In this document: positions 1 to 11,254 of the stretch, in pieces | How positions within the stretch are numbered: position 1 is the stretch's first letter | How the letters are laid out: each line of letters starts with the position of its first letter | Origin: Bettongia penicillata ogilbyi | Lineage: Eukaryota > Chordata > Mammalia > Diprotodontia > Potoroidae | Reading direction: 5' to 3' | NCBI GenBank assembly: GCA_023548195.1 | Contig: JAJHZJ010000696.1 | Coordinates: 62,001-126,000, forward strand | DNA: 64,000 nucleotides | Notes under the pieces: generated by a model | Databases searched by the model: none | What the model saw: the letters and a program-made list of their open reading frames with translations, nothing else | What the model was told of the DNA's origin: nothing | Translations under genes and position numbers: made by a program

Positions 1-523
1 AGACTTTGTCCTAGTTCTCTCAAACCCTTCCCATCCTTGCTCTTAATATTACTATGACCACAAAACTCATGGTTCTGCTGTAAGCTAACCAATCATAAAA
101 TTCTAGAGCATAAGTGAAATGAAGATGTATCTATCTCCAAGGACAGTACAAATAGAGGATATCTACTTTTCTTAGCATATTAAAGAATTCCTTCAAGCTT
201 TGTAAATAGGGGCTTCTTTCTGTAAGAAAGTCTTCCTGTAACTATGAGCATCTGTGTTTTCTGTGTTCCTAAATAAAGCTTCCACTGCTCTGTCCTGAGG
301 TATGGAACACTCTTCTTGTTCATTGGTTTAAATCTAATTTGGTCAGAATGAATAAAGAAATGTTTCAATAATCTTTTTGCTAGAATTAATTTAAAATATC
401 TATGTTTAATTAATTTAATTTATTTATTTAAATAATTTAATTAATGATATAGTTTTTGGGGTTTTGCTATTTATTTAAGATTTCTTTTGCTTTAACTTAC
501 AGGCATCACACCTCCTATTTTTA
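1..523. other. Unassigned AT-rich DNA
   Basis: No coding, repeat or RNA feature is recognised. An AT-only patch rich in TTTAATTAATT lies at about 385-445. It may be unique intergenic DNA or a repeat too decayed to identify by eye. Confidence 0.5.
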
Positions 524-708
524 GGAATTTGAAAAAATTTGAAAAAATTTTTGAAATTTGAAAAAAAATTGAAACATTTTTGAAATTTTGCACTTGAAAA
601 AATTTGAATTTGAAAAATTTGAAAATTTGAAATTTGAAAAAATTTGAATTTGAAAAAGATTTTGAAATTTGAAAAACTTGAAAAAAATTTGAAAAATTTG
701 AAAAAAAG
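524..708. repeat. TTTGAAAAA-type minisatellite
   Basis: About 185 bp of imperfect tandem units built from TTTGAAAAA and GAAATTTGAAAA, with variable A-run length. Read on the minus strand it translates to a Phe/Lys/Ser-rich open frame, which is a composition artefact. Confidence 0.85.
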
Positions 709-1428
709 AGAATTTTCTTGTTTTGTATCAATGTATAATATTTAATGTTCTTGTTTCCTTAACAAAGCTCTACTCTGATGTCTGACTGTGGTGTAAAAGT
801 AACTCTGGGATCTCAGTAGATTTGCCTGTACAACATGAGCCAGAGCTCAATGGCTCTATCATGATGCAAAGGCTTTAAGTATGGCTCTAGCAACACACCA
901 GATCTGATTTCTGAAGGCCCACCTAGATAAATATTGAGAGATTCAACTCAGTAGCCTGGGCTTTTTGGCGATGGATTCTTTGTCCATGACAAGTTATGAA
1001 ACAAAACAAGGCAAAAATTAAAATGACCCTCAGCACTAGATCCTTCCATTTCTGCAGGAAAGCTGGGAGAACGGCAGAAATGAGGGAAGGGGGACATAGG
1101 TTTTCATATTATCTACAAAATATTTTGTATTTTAATTTTGATTTTTTTTAGCAATTGTCAAATGAACAGGCTTATACTAGAGGAGCTGATTTCTACCAAC
1201 CTTGACATTTTCACTATAAAAGAGAAGAACAAAGTTATAGTTAAATGAAAGGATAGATCACAAATTTTTCTTGGACAGGAAAAGAAAGGAGTTGGTGGAG
1301 TTGGTTTCTTGGTATGCCCAAAGGCAATAAGAAGCTTGATTTCATGGGATATTTGCCTAATCTCTACCTTCCTCCATGTTGCAAGAGGATGTGTTGAATG
1401 AAATGGAGCCCACAAAAAATTGGAGCAA
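709..1428. other. Unassigned intergenic DNA
   Basis: No feature recognised. There is a short T-rich patch near 1130-1150. Confidence 0.45.
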
Positions 1429-1500
1429 TGTGTGGGTGTATGTGTGTGTGTGTGTGTGCATGCGCGTGTGTGTGCATGCGCGTGTGTGTGCATGTGTGCG
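1429..1500. repeat. (TG)n microsatellite with CATGCG interruptions
   Basis: An alternating purine-pyrimidine tract of TG repeats, interrupted several times by CATGCGCG. The alternation with CpG makes it a plausible Z-DNA-prone tract. Open frames on both strands here (HTHTHT or VCVCVC) are repeat shadows. Confidence 0.9.
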
Positions 1501-2211
1501 CTCATTTAAGGAAACACAACACCTAACAAGACAAGCAGCAGTAGCTCTAAGCCTCATGAGGTACTTCATCACTAAAGAAAACTTCAACCTTTGTTGAGAA
1601 GCTTGATTTCAAATCAATTTTTATTTCCAATATTTTTCTAATAGCTTTGTTTCTTTTTCAAAGTCTTCTGGGATTTCTTGATATTATTTCATGATAAGAA
1701 TTTGTCTTTTCAATTAGAAAATTTTGATTCCTTTTCCTTGGTAGCATGATACCGAGTTTGCTATACTCTGGCATCTCTATTTTTTTTCAATCCTTTAAAA
1801 TACATTCTTCTTTATAAACTTCATGAATTAATTTACAAGTTTGTATTTTTGTTTGATTTTTGAGGCTTTTTTTGGTATTTTTTTTTTTTGTCTTTCAGAC
1901 TTTCTGTAGCATTCTTAGTCCCTTATCTCATTTCCCCACAAAATCGTTCACCTCTTCTCCATCTACTATTTCATATATTTGCCCCAAGACTGAATCCTTG
2001 GTCCCTCGTATTTAGAGGTTTAGAGGAACTAATTCTGAGTCCTTGACAAAGTAAACTTGGATCAAGGTTAACGAGTTGGCCTCAGTTGGCTTTTCACTCC
2101 CCATTTCCTAGAACTGAATCCCTTTCCCTTCCAGCCAGCCTTCACTTAGTGCCGCACTTCCTGCACATTCTGTGCTTTCCCCCATTTCAACCCCCATTCT
2201 CTCAGGCTTCT
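1501..2211. other. Unassigned DNA, T-rich on the plus strand
   Basis: The segment 1600-1900 is strongly T-rich on plus, hence A-rich on minus. It has the texture of a decayed retroelement read on the minus strand, but no family motif could be fixed. Nothing else recognised. Confidence 0.4.
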
Positions 2212-2233
2212 TTATATATATATATATATAATA

Positions 2234-2279
<46 letters not shown>
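2212..2279. repeat. (TA)n microsatellite
   Basis: Nearly pure TA dinucleotide repeat of about 68 bp with one TATATGTA interruption. Confidence 0.95.
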
Positions 2280-2634
2280 GCAGAATCAGGGCCTGACCCC
2301 TCTTATCAAGTCATCAGAGTTACTGCCAAGGAAGACAAGACCATGGATCCCAACAGCTGAACCTAGAATCACAAACATGAAATTCCTTATGTTCTAAGTA
2401 TGTAGGTACTTCAGTGTTATTTTATGATTTTTAACCTCATGTGGTGTTTGGTATTTTTATCTTAATGGATTCTTGATTATTCCATAATTGGTGCACCATT
2501 CCTTTAAAAAATGGAGGAAAGAGATGTTTGCATTGCACATCTTATCTTATCTGTCATCTCCATAGTCCTCAACTCATTGTCCATTGAAATCCATTCAAGT
2601 AAGTCCAATTCAAGTCAAGGGTTTCTTTGCCCTT

Positions 2635-2757
2635 TACAATTTGGATGACCTTAACTTCTCTGGGCCTCATTTTCCTCATTTGTAAAGGGAAGAAATTGGA
2701 CTAGTTTTTTTTTTTTTTATATCTCTTCCAGTTTTAAATCTATAAACCTATGATCCT
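2635..2757 (+). repeat. MIR-family SINE 3' half
   Basis: Contains the MIR-type block GGCCTCATTTTCCTCATTTG, then a GGACTAG stretch and TCTTCCAGTTTTAAATCTAT, ending in CCTATGATCCT. The order matches the core and 3' part of MIR. A 14-base T run at about 2706-2719 sits inside it. Confidence 0.75.
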
Positions 2758-3439
2758 CCATGTAAGCATGGTGCTTGAAAGGGAAATGGTAAATAAAGCA
2801 CTCTAAAACGAGTGTAATTACAAATATCCTATCTACATAGTAGAGAACTGTTATAAAACCAATAAATCTCATCCATGACTGTGTATGTGAAATTAGAGTA
2901 ATCAATACAGTCCCTAATCTGCTAGACTTGGTGTTTTGCTTGGACCACTTTCAGGGACACATTTGTTCTGGCTCAGTGATAAAAGACTTTTGTTTTGGGA
3001 TATCCCAACAATCCTTTTTTGGCCCCTCTTGTTCTCCATGATGGTAAGGGGAACTATGCCTAAGAAAACAGGCCATTGAGCCTGTATGAACCACCCATTT
3101 AGTGGTTTTTAATAGAACTGACTCCATGCTCTCCCATTTTCTGACTTCTTATTTTTATATCAGGCAGCCTCCTTCTTGAATAGTCCAAGCAGTAAAGTCA
3201 GAATTTCTTCACTGCTCCCATCCTTACCCCCACAGCTATGGTAACTACAAAAATCACAATAGTAAGAACATGTTTTCCTATGTGAGACCAGGATTGGATC
3301 TTAATCCAAAATCGTTCATCTGCTTTGTGTTTCTTTCCCTGAGCACAGGTGGCAAAATGACAATCCCAAGAAGGTTTCAAGCCTTGGTAACTAGCTTGTT
3401 ACTTCAAGAGGTCAGAAGCTTCTGCCTTCATAGGATGGT
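2758..3439. other. Unassigned intergenic DNA
   Basis: Mixed-composition DNA with no recognised repeat and no supportable coding region. Short open frames on both strands lack any family similarity. Confidence 0.45.
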
Positions 3440-4200
3440 TGACCAGAAGGAGGTATATACAGTGTTATTCAATCAATTACGTTTATGTCCTACAGTCCAT
3501 ATAGGTGTTCCGTAATTGATGGACATCTACTTTGCTTCCTAGTTTTAGCTCTAACAAAAAATGCTGCTACAAATATTTTGGTATATATGAGGACATATTT
3601 TTACTTTTTAATGTCATTCTTGTGGTATAAACCCAGTAAGAGAGTTTCTGGTTCAAAGGATATATAGACATTTTAATCACTGTATTTGAATGGTTCCAAA
3701 ATGCTTTCCAAAATAGTTGTGGTATTTTACAGGTCTATCAACAGTCTTATCATGTCTATTTTTGCATGACCCCTCCAGGATTGACTGCCGCCATTGTTTG
3801 TCATTTGTTTTTGCAAATTTTCAGGATGCAAAGTAAAAACCTCCATTTTTTTTCATTTTTATTTCTCTTACTATTAGTGACTTGGACTCTTTTTCCTCTG
3901 TGGTTGTGAATATTTTGCTATTTTGAAAACTGCTTATTCATATTTTTGACCATTTGTCTCTTGGAGTATGGCTATTAGTCTTATGTATACTTATTAATTT
4001 GTTATATTTTTCAGATGCTAGTTCTGTTTCCATCGAAATTTGATACAAAGATTTCCCCCCATTTGACTATTTCCATTTTTATCCTGGATGCTTTAATGTT
4101 GTCTCTGCAGAAGCTTTTAATTTTCAAGTTCCCTTTTTTTCTATAAACTGAGTATTATGTTCCTTCAGTTACTTTTCTTTATTCTTTTTTTAAAATCAGA
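3440..4200 (-). mobile_element. L1 LINE fragment, ORF2 C-terminal region (old)
   Basis: Read on the minus strand, this follows the order of a mammalian L1 ORF2 C-terminus. A segment ending in CCAAGAGACAAATGGTCAAA lies near 3960 and an AAATATTTGTAGCAGCATTT block (FIAAL-type) near 3560. A block meaning 'GATGTCCATCAATTACGG' follows at about 3510. Many stops and indels are present, so it is an ancient dead copy. The 5' end lies near 4200 and no tail is evident. Confidence 0.8.
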
Positions 4201-4384
4201 TCTTTTCTTACTGATTTCTTCCCTTCCCTTCTGATCCCCTCTTCTCATGTGATATTTCATCTTCCTCTCCTCTCTTTTAGCCAGTCCCATTCCTTAGTTT
4301 TTATATTTCATTTCTTGTTGCCTTTCTAAAAAGTATTTTTCTCTCTCTTCATTATCCATCTTCTTTTTCTTCTTATTCTAGAGC

Positions 4385-5184
4385 CTCTTTCTCTGCCTCC
4401 TGACCCCTATAATGATCTGGTCTCTCTCTTTTCTCTTCATGAAATCAAAGCTTCCAAGATATTCATTCTAGGGTCTCTCCTCTAGGTATTTTCTCTTACT
4501 GCCTAGTATGACTTACACCTTGGCTTCCATTTTTCCATTATGCCTCATTTCCAGGACAATGTCAATTATTACAGGTTTCAGAGAGAATGCTGTACCATAC
4601 TAGGGCTCCTCCTGCTTTCATAAACTTTCATCCATATCATGTTTCTCATAGTGAGATTACTTCCAAGTATTTGTCCTAGGCTCTCCTTCCTTCTCCCTTT
4701 ATACTACTTTGTCAGATGATTTCATAAACTCCTCTCATTTTAATTGTCATGTCTATGCAGAAAACTCTCAGATTGACTTGTTCTATCCTAAAATTTCTCC
4801 TGACTTCCAGTTTTTTATCTCCAATTTTCTTTTAGAAATTTCAAACTGGATGTCTCATAAAAATCTTAAAGTCACTTATGTGCAAAACTGAATACATTTT
4901 TTTTTCATAAAACCCTCTCATTTTCTTAGCTTATCTTTTAGTATTGAGATTACCACTGTCCTATAAGTCATCTGGGCTCAAAATCTATGTTTTATTCTTG
5001 ACCCCTGACTCCCTTACCCCCTTTATATCCTGTCACATTGTTTTAACCTTCAGAATATCTCTCATACATGCCTTTCTCTTCTGTAATACCGTAGGTCATA
5101 TATAGATTACTACAATAGCCTGCTGGTTGTCTTATCTGACTCAAGTCTCCCTGCTATACTCCACTTAGCTGTCAAATTGATCTT
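4385..5184 (+). mobile_element. L2 LINE (5' portion of a split copy)
   Basis: A decayed L2. The best diagnostic part is at 5100-5184, where TAGATTACTACAATAGCCTG and the following CTGGTTGTCTTATCTGACTC match the L2 run before its AAGTGATCTTTCTAAAA block. The copy stops at ATCTT and resumes at 5776 after an inserted element. Assignment of 4385-5000 to the same L2 is weaker. Confidence 0.6.
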
Positions 5185-5361
5185 TAGTAATAATGGGAGT
5201 TAAAGATCTTCCTCTCCTATTAATAGGACTCTGGTGGAGCTCATTAAGGGAAACTTAATTAGGGGAGGCTTGTTTTGTAGAAAGGACCCACACCTTTTGT
5301 TAATGAGGTACTGGGTCACAAGGGTTGTGATGCCCTGTGGCACTGAAAAGTGTATATACAG

Positions 5362-5410
<49 letters not shown>

Positions 5411-5775
5411 CTGAGGTGACGTTTTGTTTTGGGGCTTACTCTTTGAAGGAAGGTTCTGTACCAGATGAGACTCTGGATAGCATTAAGAAGTCCCACCCTC
5501 GGGCTTTAAAAACCCAGATTTTGGTACTTCTCTATCTGATAACTAGGTATGTGTGTAATGGTCAGAGAGTTGGATCTGTCTGTTGATCTCTAATGTGCAT
5601 ACTGCTTATGACAAGTTAGAAGTCCTGTCTGTTGGTCTTTATTTCTCTGCTTGTATTTTCTCTACTGGTGAATGCAATTAAAGAAGATTGTTGAAGTTGT
5701 TTCCTTCTTAGAAAAACAGATCTGAGAACCTGTGCCAGTAGGTCATCCTGAATGTGTCAGGGTGCTTGCTATTAT
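5185..5775 (+). mobile_element. Probable solo LTR (ERV-like) inserted in L2
   Basis: This 591-bp block interrupts L2 homology. The flanks read ATCTT at 5180-5184 and ATCTT at 5776-5780, a plausible 5-bp target-site duplication. It has no reverse-transcriptase coding, a TATA-like CTTTAAAAACC near 5505 and an ATTAAA near 5680, fitting a U3-R-U5 layout. It also contains a (GT)22 run at 5365-5408. The ends do not show clean TG...CA, so a non-LTR origin remains possible. The orientation is inferred from the promoter-like and poly(A)-like order. Confidence 0.45.
5365..5408. repeat. (TG)n microsatellite
   Basis: A pure TG run of about 44 bp inside the inserted LTR-like block. Confidence 0.95.
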
Positions 5776-6320
5776 ATCTTCCTAAAATGCAGTTCTAACC
5801 ATGCCACTCCACTATTCAAGGGATTTCAGTGATTCCTTACTACTTTAAGGATTAGATCTAAAATACTCTCTTTGGTTTTCAAGTCCCTTCATAATCGGGC
5901 CCCTTTCTGCCTTCTTGGTCTTATACTCTGGTCCCCTCCACATACTCTCTGATTCAGTGACACTACTCTCCTCACTGTCTCTTGCTTAAGATACTCCACC
6001 TTTATACCAAGCATTTTGTCTGATCATTTCCCATCCCTGGGACATTTTCTTCGCTCTCATATTCTGCCTCCTAGATTCTGCATTAAACTTTTTCCAGTCC
6101 TTAATCTTAATGCCTTATCTCTGAGATCACCATTAATTTAAATCCTATGTAGCTTATTTGAATATGGTCATTTGCATGATGTCTCCGTTAAACTGTGAAC
6201 TCCTTGAGAGAGGGATGTTTTTGTTGGTTTTTTTTTGTTTTGTTTTGTTTTGTTTCTTTGCTTTTCTCTGTATCCTCAATGCTTGGCACCTAATAGGCAC
6301 TTAAAAAATGTTAATTGACT
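5776..6320 (+). mobile_element. L2 LINE 3' end (continuation)
   Basis: Resumes L2 with CTTCCTAAAATGCAGTTCTA, then ACCATGCCACTCC, and a later GAACTCCTTGAGAG / GCTTGGCACCTAATAGGC / ACTTAAAAAATGTTAATTGA series. This is the classical L2 3' end. A T5G-type run (TTTTG)n lies at 6222-6257. The element is complete at its 3' end. Confidence 0.85.
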
Positions 6321-6455
6321 CATTGGCTAATGATGAACTGCAGTTCAGGAGAGAGACTATGGCTGTACACACACACACACACACGTATATGATTAGATGA
6401 TAATTAAAATTAGGGGAAATTGATGAGATCATGAAAATGAGATAGACTACAGCAA

Positions 6456-6611
6456 AAGTTCTTAAGCTGGAATGTGTGAAATTTTTAAAAATGATAACAT
6501 TTCAATAATTTGGTTTCTTTTGTAGTTCAATATATTTTATTTCATCATTTAAAATGATATTTTGAAAAATAGGTCCACAAACTTTATATGGGCTATCAAA
6601 GGAGTCCATCG

Positions 6612-6654
<43 letters not shown>

Positions 6655-6668
6655 ACTTTAAGAACCTT
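6456..6668. mobile_element. MITE-like repeat with terminal inverted repeats
   Basis: The ends read AAGTTCTTAA (6456-6465) and TTAAGAACCTT (6658-6668), which are inverted. The interior runs from TGATAACATTTCAATAATTT to a segment resembling GGGGTCCATG. This fits a mammalian-wide non-autonomous DNA transposon whose name I cannot fix. A (CA)n run at 6614-6650 has grown inside it. A second, worse copy lies at 54.70-54.97 kb. Confidence 0.5.
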
Positions 6669-7372
6669 GGATATAGAGTAAAAAGGAAAAAGAGGGCCCA
6701 GGACAAAGTCTTGACAAAGTTATGTGAAGAATGACATGGATGAACATCCAGCAAAGAAGACTAAGGAGTTGTCAGATAGACCAGAGTAGAACCAGTAAAA
6801 AGGAAAGAATATCCAGGGGAAAAGAGTTATGGATGGTGCCAAAGGTGCAGAGAGCTCAAGAAGCAGGGGGATTGAGAACACTGAGCTCCTTAGTAAGTTT
6901 AGAGAGAACATTTTCAGTTGAATGATGAAATTTAAAAAAATTGTAGGGGGTTTATAAGAAAGTAAAAGGAGAAGAAGTAGAGACCACTGATTGTCAAATT
7001 ATATGAAGGCTTTTGGTTTTTGCTTGTTTTGCAATCAGAGAGATGTGACTCTATCAGGGATGAAGCCAACAGATAAGGAGAGACTGAGGATAATGAATAA
7101 AGTGTAAATGATAGTAATGTCAATCTGCTAGAGAAAGCAGAAGGGGATGAGATTGGGAGTCCATGCCAAGGGGTTGGTCTTGGCAAGGAGAAGGGCAACC
7201 TCTTCATCTGAAAAGAGGAATAAAAGATAGGAGAGGAGTAAAGGAGATGAAAGCGTTCCTTTCAAATGGTCTCATGTTTTTTTCAGTGGCACATGAATCA
7301 AGGTCCCCAAGTATGAAGATATGGGATAGGAGTACCATGGGAATCTTAAAAGAAAGACCTTAGCTTAGAAAG
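6669..7372 (+). repeat. Old mammalian-wide interspersed repeat, family not named
   Basis: Purine-rich on plus, with blocks such as GCAGAGAGCTCAAGAAGCAG, TTCAGTTGAATGATGA, AATCTGCTAGAGAAAGCAG and CTTCATCTGAAAAGAGG. I recognise these as part of a long, very common mammalian repeat. The same family recurs in pieces at 9.8, 11.3, 12.2, 13.7, 18.9, 30.3, 42.6 and 60.5 kb. No conserved coding frame is visible. Confidence 0.5.
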
Positions 7373-7374
7373 AC

Positions 7375-7570
7375 TGAGGTCTGCCACTGCATGGTGTCCT
7401 AACCAGTCGTCCTGATCTGTCTTGCCCCTGGGCTCCCATGACTGCAGGAGAGAGTGAGGCTGATGATTGCGCACAGTCCTGCTCACTCAGATCCAGTTTG
7501 CTTGCAATTCAAGACATCATCCTCCTGATTCTGGTGCTCTTCAAGGAGAAATAATGAGCAGCAACCACCA
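7375..7570 (+). mobile_element. RTE-derived SINE, 3' part
   Basis: Contains GAGAGTGAGGCTGATGATT, CTGCTCACTCAGATCCAGTT and an RTE-type tail (GCTCTTCAAGGAGAAATAAT then AGCAGCAACCACC). It is truncated at the 5' end. It matches the complements of the copies at 27.9-28.4 kb. Confidence 0.7.
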
Positions 7571-8340
7571 GAGATGAGAGATTTTGAAAGTCATTGTTGT
7601 AGGTGGGATAGTGAATAAATTAGAAAATAATAACATTTGCCTTGCTGTAGTAAAGACCCAGCAAAGTAGAAAATGCATAGTTGCAAATGTAAATGTAAGT
7701 GTTCTTCTGCGTATGATTTCTCTCTCTACATCTTTAAGTCAAGGAATACCTACTAATGAGTGATGTTGTGAGGTCAAAAGGCATAGTACATGGTTTAGTG
7801 ACTTTTGGATGAGTATGGAGTATGCATATGGAGTATGTACCCACATCAATAAGTCCTCAGATGCATGCAGTCATTGAAGTATGAGTTCAACCCTTAATTA
7901 AAAATCCTCAGCAAGCCAACATTGTCACTGGCATCAGCAATTTCCTCCATGGCATTCTTTGCTTGGATTTAGACAAGCCAATTGCCCATAGATGGCATTT
8001 AGGTCTTCAAGCTACAGGATTTGCTATATTTCAAAAAAGATGAGTAAATACAAGGGCAGATCCATTGTCATTCCAGACTCTCCAGTACTTTTGGAACAAA
8101 GAACGTTTTCACCCTAGGGCCTGGGCAAGGTCTCAGATTAGAGAATTGCATTCTGATTGCTTCAATACCCCCTGACACTTTCAACTTGCTCCAACATCCT
8201 GTTTCACTTCCTCTCTTACCGTAGGAGCCTAATTGGTATGTCATGTAGATGCTTGCTGGCACCACTTGCCAATTTTCCATATCTCCTATGAAAAAAATAG
8301 TTGGTATTCTGTGTTGGTTGTAAAGAGGGGTGTATGCATG
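7571..8340. other. Unassigned intergenic DNA
   Basis: No recognised repeat or coding region. Several imperfect AGTATG/GGAGTATG repeats lie at 7815-7840. Confidence 0.4.
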
Positions 8341-8343
8341 TGC

Positions 8344-8344
8344 G

Positions 8345-8401
<57 letters not shown>

Positions 8402-8420
8402 TTATATATATATATATAAA
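8344..8420. repeat. (CA)n(TA)n compound microsatellite
   Basis: About 42 bp of CA followed by about 30 bp of TATATATTTATATA. Open frames reading HTHTHT or YIYIYI are artefacts. Confidence 0.95.
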
Positions 8421-9589
8421 CTTGAGCATCATTTATCATGGAAGATCTCCATGTGTAAAAATGATGATGTATGGGTTTGCTAAATCAACATCCTGAGAAA
8501 AGAAGATGCTGTTTCTACATAATCTCTACTGCACAAACCCTTTTATTAAAGAAGGAAAGTCTTTATCTCTATTTTTTAACTAAGTTCAGTTTGATAAGAA
8601 TTTGTCAAGTGCTGTTCACTACACTAGCAAAAGGGATTCAGATACTAAAATTTTATTATCTCTGCCCTCAGGAAGTTTAGATATTATTGGGAAAGGGGAG
8701 CACTAAAGGAGTCATTTACACAGAGAACAGTACAAAATGTGCAAAATGAGAGCTAGCGTGGACAAAGAATTAGCTTCAATATACTGAGGGGAGTGGAGAA
8801 TGAGCCCACTTCTTATGAGCTTTTGTGATGTTCCAATTAGACTTTAGCATATGCAGGTATTATTTCTGATCAGTTTACCATATGAAGAAGAGGACCTTTT
8901 TGACTGGCTGTTGAGTTGGAACTGAGATCGCACTTAAAGCCTTTTCTATAGTCACCCTCACAGAATTCACATTCTAATAGAGCAGACAATATGCCAATAA
9001 CTAAGTTAATATCCACATATAACTTGTGTGTATAAATACACATGTATGTGCACATATATACATAGTTATATGTTTATATATAAAACACATATGTGTGCAT
9101 ACACGTCAAAAGGCCCTGTCTAAGGCTTTTCATATTTTCTTCCTGGCTGGTTTGATTTAGGTAGCAATACTGTAAGTTTCTCGATAGATAAAGGATTTGC
9201 TATCTTCCCCGTTGGGCCTGTAAATCAGATCCACCGATCATTGCCTTTTTGCATTTGTTCTTTCCTATTTTTTTAGGCAAAATAATACTTGAATATATCA
9301 AATGAGTGTGTTTAGAAGGCTGAAAAAGTTGGCACCCCAAGATTAAATTTAGAATCCATACATGGATTTACTGAAGAACGTGCATGAGTGGATGGCTACT
9401 GAGTCCCTTCAGAGTGACCTGAAGCAACAGCAGCTGGGACGAATTTATCCATCCATATGACAAATTTAGAAATGCATTTGGTAGAGCAACTGCTTTTGTA
9501 GCAAAAGCTGTGAGTGTGGTCCCCGACTGCTGAGGTGATGGATTGCAGAATGCAACACCCACTCCACTCACTCCTAGATGGAGAAGGTG
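8421..9589. other. Mostly unassigned; weak old repeat at 8590-8740; CATA-rich patch at 9010-9100
   Basis: The segment at 8620-8740 (TCAGATACTAAAATTTTATT then CCCTCAGGAAGTTTAG) resembles the start of the common interspersed repeat seen elsewhere in the window. 9010-9100 is a degenerate CATATATG-type microsatellite. The remainder shows nothing recognisable. Confidence 0.4.
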
Positions 9590-9785
9590 CTTTGCAGCTT
9601 GGGTTTTCTTTCCATAGCTTTACAGTGAATTTTTGCTGTTGTCGCTCTTCGTTCATTTCACTTGCATCCAACTTTTTGCGAACTCACTTGGGGATTTTCT
9701 TGGTGAAGATTGCTGGAGTTTTTGCCACTTTCTTCTCGAGCTCATTTTAAAGATGAGGAAACTGAGGTAAACAGGGTTAAGTAAA
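9590..9785 (-). mobile_element. Marsupial tRNA-head SINE, 3' part
   Basis: Plus-strand blocks GGGGATTTTCTTGGTGAAG, GCTCATTTTAAAGATGAGGA and AACTGAGGTAAACAGGGTTAAG are the reverse complement of the SINE's 3' half. The tRNA-related head is missing. Confidence 0.75.
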
Positions 9786-9814
9786 AACCTCTTTATAAAA
9801 ACTAATTTTTGCTA

Positions 9815-10427
9815 ACTCGTTAAATATTAGCTAACAAGTATCTATTAGTCACCTCCTATCTGCTACATGCTGTGCTAAGGACTGGAAGCAACAAAAAACA
9901 CAGTCCCTGCCCTCATAGACCTCACCTTCTAATGGAAAAACAACATATGTGCACACAAACACACATATACTTATGTACATATATAAATACATGATGTTTG
10001 TATTTAATGTTGATTCAGTATGTATGTACATATGCTATATGGTAATGCAATACAGCATAATGTAATGTAACAAAGTTTTAATTGATGGTAACCTCAGCAG
10101 GAAGGAATTAGTGTTGAGAGGGAATGGAAAAGACTTTCTAGAGAAAGTGGGATTTAGCTGAGATTTGACAGAAGCCAGTGAAGCCTGGAGACAAAGGAGG
10201 AGGGAAAGCATTCTAAGCAAGGGGGACAGCCAGAAAAAAATCACCAATGAGAGATAAATTATCCTGTGCAAGGAACATCAAGGAGTGAAGTAGCACTAGA
10301 TTTTAGCATATGTGGAAGGGAATAAGGAGTAAGAAAACTGACAAGGTCAGTATGGGATGAGATATGAAAATTTTTAAAAGCCAAGCAGATGATTTTTATA
10401 TTTGATGCTGAAAGTAATAGAGAAACC
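9815..10427 (+). repeat. Old mammalian-wide interspersed repeat
   Basis: Starts with a CTATTAGTCACCTCCTATCT / GCTGTGCTAAGGACTGGA block. A CATA microsatellite follows at about 9940-10030. Then come AAAGTGGGATTTAGCTGAGA, GAAGCCAGTGAAGCCTGGAG and GATTTTTATATTTGATGCTG. The order matches other copies in the window (notably 42.56-43.01 kb). Non-coding. Confidence 0.55.
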
Positions 10428-10620
10428 TAAGGTTGCGTAGTGGATAGCTCTTGGACTTGAAGTCACAAAGACCTAAATTCAAATCTAGTCATAGATTCAA
10501 GTCACTTAACCTCTGCCTACCTCAGTTTCCTCAACTGTAAAAATGGTGATGACATCTGTTTACCTCATTTTCCTCAACCATAAAAATGGTGGCATCTGTT
10601 TACCTCAGTTTCCTTCCCCT
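10428..10620 (+). mobile_element. tRNA-head SINE (MIR-like) with internal duplication
   Basis: Begins GTAGTGGATAGCTCTTGGAC, then GAAGTCACAAAGACCTAAAT and CAAGTCACTTAACCTCTGCC, the normal SINE order. The CTCAGTTTCCTCAACTGTAA block is then repeated about 55 bp downstream (10568-10616) with substitutions, a local tandem duplication. Confidence 0.75.
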
Positions 10621-11254
10621 ACCTCTCAAAATCCTTCTTCTACCTCTCAAACCCTAAATCTTTAGAGTTTATAAAGGCTTCATTTGGGAAGAGTAATTTC
10701 AGCAGCTGGTCACAGTGGAACAAGGAAGACCTTGAGTCAAGTCTACCTCTAGCAAATTAGCTATCATTAATATCAAGGCATCACAATGCATTCTTTTAAG
10801 AATATAAATAGCAAAGTTGTTGCCAATTTGCACTGAGAGATTTGCATGAGAGAGAGAGAGAGAGGCTACAATGCTAACTCAATGAGTGGTCTCACGAGAT
10901 CCCAGTTTACCAGCATTCCCAGGTTCTTTCCAGGTCTTAACAGCTACCATAAAACTATGTCCCTGGTGTCCATGGCCGAGCCCATTCTTTCTCCTGAGAG
11001 TATCTCTTGTTGAGGCCTGCCTTTTCCTCTACTCAGTCTCCTTCTCTACTCTCTGTTCCACCGGCACAGAACACAACTGGCCTTCTTGTCACCTTCCCTT
11101 TTTTTCTCCCTCCCCCAACTGCTTTTGATTCAAGGGAAAATACATCCTATTTTGGTTCTTTACAGAATAATGTGAAAGGAAAAAGGAAAATGCTCAATAA
11201 TTCATCTGCAAGTATGAAATGCAAGTCAATTGGTAAGAATTGGGAAAGCAAACC
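10621..11254. other. Unassigned intergenic DNA
   Basis: Holds an (AG)8-9 run at 10848-10864 and a C/T-rich stretch at 10970-11130. No coding or repeat identity was established. Confidence 0.4.

Noticed and set aside
492..731. A Phe/Lys/Ser-rich 79-codon minus frame
   Set aside because: A translation of the TTTGAAAAA minisatellite.
1158..1597. Open frames rich in His-Thr or Val-Cys dipeptides
   Set aside because: Products of the (TG)n microsatellite read in several frames. The same applies at 5.2-5.6, 8.1-8.5 and 19.3-19.7 kb.
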